Source: Fibrobacter succinogenes
GTDB lineage: Bacteria > Fibrobacterota > Fibrobacteria > Fibrobacterales > Fibrobacteraceae
Direction of reading: 5' to 3'
NCBI GenBank assembly: GCA_902799745.1
Contig: CADCBQ010000034.1
Location: 1 to 33,259, forward strand
DNA length: 33,259 nucleotides
Numbering within the stretch: position 1 is the first letter of the stretch; each line of letters begins with the position of its first letter. Below, in pieces: positions 33,079 through 33,259 of this stretch. Under the pieces are notes generated by a model. The model was not told the origin of the DNA, ran no database searches, and saw only the letters and a program-made list of their open reading frames with translations. A program made the position numbers and the translations under genes.

Positions 33079-33259
33079 CTAATCCACAATCTTACTCGAC
33101 AAGTCCTCCCATAAGGGATTATCCTTTTTAATCAAGTTGATTTTCCAATCACGATGCCAAGTTTTCAACTGTTTTTCTCTAGCAATAGCCTCTTTCGGAG
33201 ATGGAAAGCATTCAAAATGCACTAGTCTATCGACCGTATACCTTGCAGAGAAACTTTTA
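33079..33259 (-). CDS. GIY-YIG nuclease family protein, C-terminal part
   Basis: The 59 C-terminal residues are visible, the start lying beyond the right edge. The reading SARYTVDRLVHFECFPSPKE continues AIAREKQLKTWHRDWKINLI and ends NPLWEDLSSKIVD. This is the classic tail of small GIY-YIG domain proteins (YhbQ/COG2827 type): conserved ARY, the Glu of AIAREKQLK which coordinates metal, and the NPxWxDL ending. Such single-domain nucleases are thought to act on branched or damaged DNA, but their role is unclear. The gene ends about a dozen bases after the winged-helix fragment, on the opposite strand. Whether the GIY and YIG motifs are intact cannot be seen here. Confidence 0.88.
   Translation of the reverse strand, partial: KSFSARYTVDRLVHFECFPSPKEAIAREKQLKTWHRDWKINLIKKDNPLWEDLSSKIVD

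Overview
The window reads as chromosomal DNA of a Fibrobacter-type bacterium (phylum Fibrobacterota), about 33 kb. This is inferred from Ser-rich 'SSSS' linkers behind lipobox cysteines, secreted plant-polysaccharide enzymes (GH74, CE6) with a C-terminal beta-sandwich sorting-type tail, a house style of TATATT boxes close to start codons, and dispersed TCATCCTGAGC...GAAGGATC repeats. No database search was run. The taxon is an inference; the gene families are read from motifs.

Layout. 1-938 (minus): rpsO then pnp (5' part only), the classic order. 1172-2326 (plus): a nucleotidyltransferase-fold protein, followed by a solitary thiH. 3618-5402 (minus): a long-chain acyl-CoA synthetase. 5540-9090 (plus): the Na+/Ser-Thr symporter sstT, a membrane diguanylate cyclase and a small polytopic membrane protein. 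9153-10256: a lipoprotein with a histidine-phosphatase domain, closed by a strong terminator. 10372-14946: the polysaccharide-degrading stretch, GH74 xyloglucanase and CE6 acetylesterase, with a lipocalin-like lipoprotein read the other way between them. 14924-15649 (minus): trmO. 15744-17285: putP. 17389-19610 (minus): a translationally coupled pair, a Ser-rich lipoprotein and a secreted protein of unknown role. 19795-20796 (minus): gap (GAPDH). 20960-21259 (minus): an orphan ribbon-helix-helix protein with a textbook promoter and an operator-like palindrome.

21462-25322 is a 1286-residue lipoprotein combining TPRs, a DUF3857-like region and a transglutaminase-like domain with an intact Cys-His-Asp triad. 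After a pair of inverted repeats comes hisS. It overlaps by ATGA a gene for a membrane-anchored SGNH hydrolase, which overlaps by ATGA a second secreted SGNH-type protein, followed after a short spacer by an MBOAT acyltransferase. The three non-tRNA-synthetase genes look like an O-acylation machine for a cell-surface glycan, analogous to AlgI/AlgJ/AlgX or PatA/PatB but with two SGNH partners. This is the best candidate for an under-described system here.

From about 32.1 kb onward the DNA becomes AT-rich and gene-poor. It holds palindromic repeats, a 61-residue small protein coupled to a truncated GNAT-like fragment (toxin-antitoxin remnant), a winged-HTH fragment and the C-terminal end of a GIY-YIG nuclease gene. 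This looks like a decayed accessory island.

Regulation. Several genes have a TATATT/TATCTT box only 6-8 bases before the start codon, which would give leaderless or nearly leaderless mRNAs; others carry clear Shine-Dalgarno (SD) sequences. Four well-formed intrinsic terminators separate the units.
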